Source: Nematostella vectensis (lineage: Eukaryota; Cnidaria; Anthozoa; Actiniaria; Edwardsiidae). Taken from it: a stretch of 64,000 nt of DNA. The position numbers were made by a program, and so were the translations under genes. Of the stretch, positions 59,556 to 64,000 are shown in pieces (position 1 is the first letter of the stretch; the number at the start of each line of letters is the position of its first letter). The stretch spans positions 3,534,001 through 3,598,000 of the forward strand of contig NC_064038.1 in the NCBI RefSeq assembly GCF_932526225.1. Reading direction: 5' to 3'. Under the pieces are notes generated by a model. It saw nothing but the letters and a program-made list of their open reading frames with translations, made no database searches and was not told the origin of the DNA.

Positions 59556-60819
59556 ACATAGAAAGACATTTCTATAATATGTTTTTTTTCTTTTTTTCCA
59601 TCTCATGAGATTTCATATTCTAATCCAAATTAAAGTGATTTCTAAAGCGAAATTTTTTTCTCTACCTGCGCGTACCTGAGAAACGAGAAAAAAGCGTCTA
59701 AATTGGAAACAGTTTGTTTAACTTCCTCTTCAGCATCTTTTTAGCTCAGTGTTTACATATGAGGAGTAACAAAGTAACGTATTGCTGAAACAACCCAGGA
59801 ATCCCCTTAGTGTTGCTAGACAAACATTGCTCACGGAACAAGATCAGATTCCTTCAAAAAGTGGGGAAAGAAAGTTTATTTTCGGCCAAAATGTACGAAG
59901 CAAAGTGATATTAGAAATGGATCGAACACTTAATAATAGACTCCAAGTGACCATGATAACATCATGGTCTCTTTTAGATTCTTATAATCTTTACGAAAAA
60001 AAAAAAAAGAAACGAAGATTCCTCTTTTAATCTGTTTGTTTCCCTGGCAAAAGAAAAAAGGGTGGAAGCTGGTCCTGTGACTATTTTCTACGACGGTATT
60101 TAAAAAACGCCAGCCCACAGGCTGACCATGATTGGTTCACTTGTTATTGTTTGTAAGTGAAATAAATGAATATGTATATGTTGTCTTTTCTGTGCACCTA
60201 TACTTTAGGGGGAAATAGACAGGGGGAGGGAAAAAGAAGAAAAAGTACTGTAAGGATATATTTGATGCAATCAGAAGACCTCTCAGATGTGAGCTTTACC
60301 CAGATCCCTCGCTTTCTCACCGAGCACAGGGCCCCGGTAAGAATGCCAGTACTAGGCTACTTAAACGCAGGAAAATATCTCGTGATACAAGATTTATAAT
60401 AACACTTTATTCATATAATAATGCTAAAATATATATATACAGAAGGAATATAACTGTTTTCTTGTTAACAAAAAATGTCATTATCATCCACCCTTCTCCT
60501 CCCCTCATTACAATGTCTCTAAAAATGATTTATTCAAAAAAAATATCTTATTTACAGTTACAGCCCGTGATTCTAAGTGAAAATAACGTCCTTGAGTAGT
60601 AATGCGCTAACAATCAAAGTATAGATTTAAAACAACATTTAGTACTCACGACTTGTACTGCATGGCTAAGTTTGCAAAAGAGTTGCATATGACATAAGCA
60701 AAACCATATTTTTGAATTTGGCTGGCTATAAAGACTTAACAAAGGAGTTGTTTATTTGATATTACTTCCTAATATAACACGCTATACATCTATTTACATC
60801 ATGGTATTATAACTCTATG

Positions 60820-62850
60820 TCATGGTAGATCCAGCCCAGACAGATCTATGTCCACAGGGGGGAGATCAAAGGTTTGCCAATCATCAGTTACATCAACGAG
60901 CAGGTCAGAGTAATCATCAAATGCCGGCAATAGACTGCAAGGTTGCTCTGCAAAGAGAGGAAAATAAATATCTAGCAGAAAAGTAAATACTGACATTGTA
61001 GGCAGAAAGACCGATAGCAAGCATGTATCCTGTTGGATAACCTGGACAGCAAGCATGTATCCTGTTGGATAACCTAGACAGCAAGCATGTATCCTGTTGG
61101 ATAACCTAGACAGCAAGCATGTATCCTGTTGGATAACCTAGACAGCAAGCATGTATCCTGTTGGATAACCTAGACAGCAAGCATGTATCCTGTTGGATAA
61201 CCTAGACAGCAAGCATGTATCCTGTTGGATAACCTAGACAGCAAGCATGTATCCTGTTGGATAACCTAGACAGCAAGCATGTATCCTGTTGGATAACCTG
61301 GACAGCAAGCATGTATCCTGTTGGATAACCTGGACAGCAAGCATGTATCCTGTTGGATAACCTAGACAGCAAGCATGTATCCTGTTGGATAACCTGGATA
61401 GCAAGCATGTATCCTGTTGGATAACCTGGACAGCAAGCATGTATCCTGTTGGATAACCTGGAATTTTTTTTGCCTTTTGAGATCCATCCATGTAAAATTT
61501 AGTGAAATTTGTAAACTTGGTGTTTGGTACCACTTTGGTCTTGTCTATTGAAACGTCACTAACACTTAGAATCGTTTAATGAGCAAAAACATTGTGTGGA
61601 CCCCAGAGACATAAATGGACTGAGTGTGCATAAAATAACGCTCAAAATCCACCCAGAAAAATGTTTAAATACTTCCAGCCTCTACTATATGTTTAAACAT
61701 CCCTTCCTTTACAGACTGACCATACCTTCACAAGGCCTTTCCCAAGGCTGTAGGGCATGGTCCATTTTGGGAGTTTCTTCATCTAAGTCATGTGTTCCGC
61801 CCGTGAACATACAACCTTCATACAGCCGACCAAAATTTTTAAGGATGAGGCTGACTGCAGAAGATTGTGGTAAATCTTTATCTGGTAAGGAAAGGATAAC
61901 AAATCAGATAAAAGTTCAGAAAATTTTGACATGAAAAGATTCATGTGAAGCGAATATATACAGAAAAATACCAGAATATCCAGTTAATTTTTGCTATGCA
62001 CATAGCAAACATCTCTTACTGCATCATTACTAAGTAATCCTGTAGTTCATCCATGCTACCATTTCACGTTCCCACACAATACCAGGTCATACAAAGCATC
62101 CATTTCTACTGGCTAATTCAAACAAGTAACTCCGATTTTTTTAATCAATATTGTGAATAAAATATCACACTTAAATCATGTTCGGTAATTTTGGAGTTTT
62201 CTTAAGGAAATTTTTTATTTTCAAATTTAATTGAAAACATCCTCGGGGACCCAATGCGACATGGAGACTGGTAGCAGGAGTACGCACGAAAACAAAGAAA
62301 GAGGGGGAAAGATGTCATTTTCCCTCTTTCTTTCATCTTCACAAGCACTCCTGCTACTGGTCTAAACGTCTCCCTGGGTCCCCGAGGATGAATCAGAAAC
62401 AAATCTGTAGCTGATTACTATTCTTTAAAGAGACATCTCTTTTACTATGACTACCATTCTTTAAAGAGACATCTCTTTTACTATTACCTTTATCCACAAA
62501 GGCAAACATCTTTTCTTTTTCAAATAGTTCTTTGTCAATTGTTGGTGCTTTCTTAGCAGTGTCAGAGCTGATCTGAAAGGATTGCTTTTTGTTTGTTTTT
62601 ACTGACATTGAGCCTATGGTCTTAAGCAAATCCTTCCCTCTTGGTGTGGCATGAGAGACCCTGCTCAAGCCAGGAGTCTTTAATGACTTTGCATTTTGTG
62701 TCTGAGTGGGTCTCATAGCCAGGCTTTTTTTCCCAGTGTTGGCAGGTGTTTTAAGGGTGTTGCCCAAGTCACCAAGTGCTCTTCGTGGAGTGGCCATGGG
62801 GGCATTGCTTGAGTTGGCTTGGAATGTTTTTGCTGGTCCAAAACTTCGCC
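60820..62850 (-). CDS. Securin-like protein (PTTG family), 3' three exons
   Basis: Exons 62850-62488, 61881-61726 and 60947-60820 agree in phase; the first begins mid-codon, so at least one 5' exon lies beyond 62850. The first shown exon reads RSFGPAKTFQ, then RRALGDLGN, which matches the destruction box RxxLxxxxN recognised by the anaphase-promoting complex. The middle is basic. The acidic C-terminus, DDWQTFDLPPVDIDL, has the layout of vertebrate securin tails that bind separase. Securin holds separase inactive until anaphase. The family evolves fast, so the call rests on the D-box, charge layout and tail. A KEN box, if present, would be in the missing 5' exon. Confidence 0.72.
61018..61465. 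repeat. 32-bp minisatellite in the last securin intron
   Basis: Fourteen copies of a very uniform unit containing CAAGCATGTATCCTGTTGG. It starts about 70 bp upstream of the last-exon acceptor. Confidence 0.95.
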
Positions 62851-62947
62851 CTGGAAAGTGAGTAAGTCAGCACACTTATTGATGGAAACTTTCGGGAGTG
62901 AAAAAGGAGGGCAATAACATTACAATACTAATGCAGTAACATTACAA

Positions 62948-63804
62948 TAGTGGAACCCCACTCTACAGACAACTGCTTAATATGGACACCCCGTTTTTCT
63001 GGACAGTATTCAAATTCCCGACAATATATTCTCTTATAATTTAATCTGCTTTATATGGACACCCGTTAATACGGACAACGGACACTTTTATGTGGCCCGA
63101 AAGACATTTTTCATTCAAAATTAACCCAGGTTTACGGACAAAAGAAATTCGAGTTTCGCACTTTCAGGAGATTGATCAAGCTTTTCTAAACTAATGCTCT
63201 TAAGCAAAAGACACATCAGGTATGCTAAAAGATAATACAGAGCACAGTAAACAGTGCAAAAGACACATCAGGTATGCTAAAAGATAAAACAGAGCACAGT
63301 AAACAGTGCAAAAGACACATCAGGTATGCTAAAAGATAAAACAGAGCACAGTAAACAGTGCATAGGAGAACAGTAACAACTAGGCAAATTCTAGTGTACA
63401 AACTGCCTTCTGAGCAAAGTCTTCACAACCTTTGTTGAATTACAGTATAATGAATTCAGTTAAAATAATTGAGTTGAAATTGGCAATCGCAAGGACGATT
63501 GAGAAAAGGAGTAGTTATCCTGTTTTGTTGTTTATAAAAATATTGCTATGAATTTGAGTAATAAAGAAATAACCGGAACATGTCACTAGTTCGCAGAAGT
63601 ACTTTATCCAAGTGTTACTTGATACACAAGTTTTAAATATTAAAATTTCAATATAAAACATGTTGTGTTTCTGTAGCATGAATTCTGAGTGTTTTAAAAT
63701 GCATTTTTGACGTCTTTTAGGGCAGCCTGCTTGATACGGAAACCCTGAGAATACCGGCACCTATGAAAGTCCCGAGGGTGTCCGTATTAACAGGGTTCCA
63801 ATGT
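62948..63804. mobile_element. pogo-like TA-flanked element
   Basis: TAGTGGAACCCC at the left and GGGTTCCAATGTA at the right are inverted. Sub-terminal TATGGACACC and GGTGTCCGTATTAACAGGG also pair. No transposase remains. It lies upstream of the visible securin exons. Confidence 0.65.
63204..63361. repeat. 52-bp tandem repeat, three copies
   Basis: Near-identical units containing AAAAGACACATCAGGTATGC, within the pogo-like element. Confidence 0.9.
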
Positions 63805-64000
63805 ACTCTAGTATAAAACACAAGATTTAAGTGTGAAGTGCCATCCATAATAAACTTTGAGAGTGGACATTAGAAATCCCAAAATAATTCCATCAATGAA
63901 TCAGCAATGAGTCCTGATATAAACTAAACCGAAGAAAAAGAAATAATAGTTCCAGCTATCTGAAGATTATCAAGAATAGAATAAGATAAGGATACTTGAA

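Overview
The window is eukaryotic and almost certainly from an animal. It holds multi-exon genes with GT/AG introns, animal protein families (a Cys-loop receptor, a collagen–Ig–C-type lectin membrane protein, a securin), CR1/jockey-type LINEs, a Polinton remnant, pogo-like elements and very many intronic minisatellites. The element types and receptor style suggest a cnidarian, perhaps an anemone such as Nematostella; that is inference. Gene structures below were assembled by hand from splice signals, phase agreement and family resemblance. No database search was run.

Layout. 1-6,484 (minus): six 5' exons of an alpha-type nicotinic acetylcholine receptor subunit. One intron is filled by a 39-bp minisatellite whose unit carries a copy of the neighbouring splice donor. 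7-10.6 kb: minisatellites and one orphan acidic exon. 11,667-19,467: a decayed Polinton/Maverick with 6-bp target duplication ACAATC. It keeps traces of integrase, capsid-like, protease and PC4-like genes. A hairpin element interrupts its integrase and a CR1-like LINE splits its right terminal repeat. 19.9-23.7 kb: a pogo-like element with a HIRAN-like fragment, then older repeats. 24-26.4 kb: a single-exon sulfotransferase-like gene (plus) and a thioredoxin-fold gene (minus) lying among arrays rich in the E-box CACGTG. 28,300-38,742 (minus): a 12-exon UBA-UBX protein gene with minisatellite-filled introns. 39,009-40,337 (plus), head to head with it: a tiny gene resembling C18orf32/UPF0729. 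Its third codon is UGA where I recall the human protein having Cys, and a SECIS-like stem-loop lies 48 nt after the stop. I read it as a candidate selenoprotein, the most interesting item here. 40,956-45,166 (minus): a complete six-exon type II membrane protein (coiled coil, collagen, three Ig domains, C-type lectin). 48.2-51.6 kb: two inverted minisatellite arms around a GC-rich decayed polymerase/helicase gene. 53-55.8 kb (minus): a LINE with an intact 889-codon ORF. 60,820-62,850 (minus): the 3' three exons of a securin-like gene.

The host genes show no common pathway. They are spaced single genes whose introns and flanks have been colonised by tandem repeats and transposons. The long stretches at 46.3-48.1, 51.7-52.9 and 57.4-59.1 kb hold nothing I could identify.
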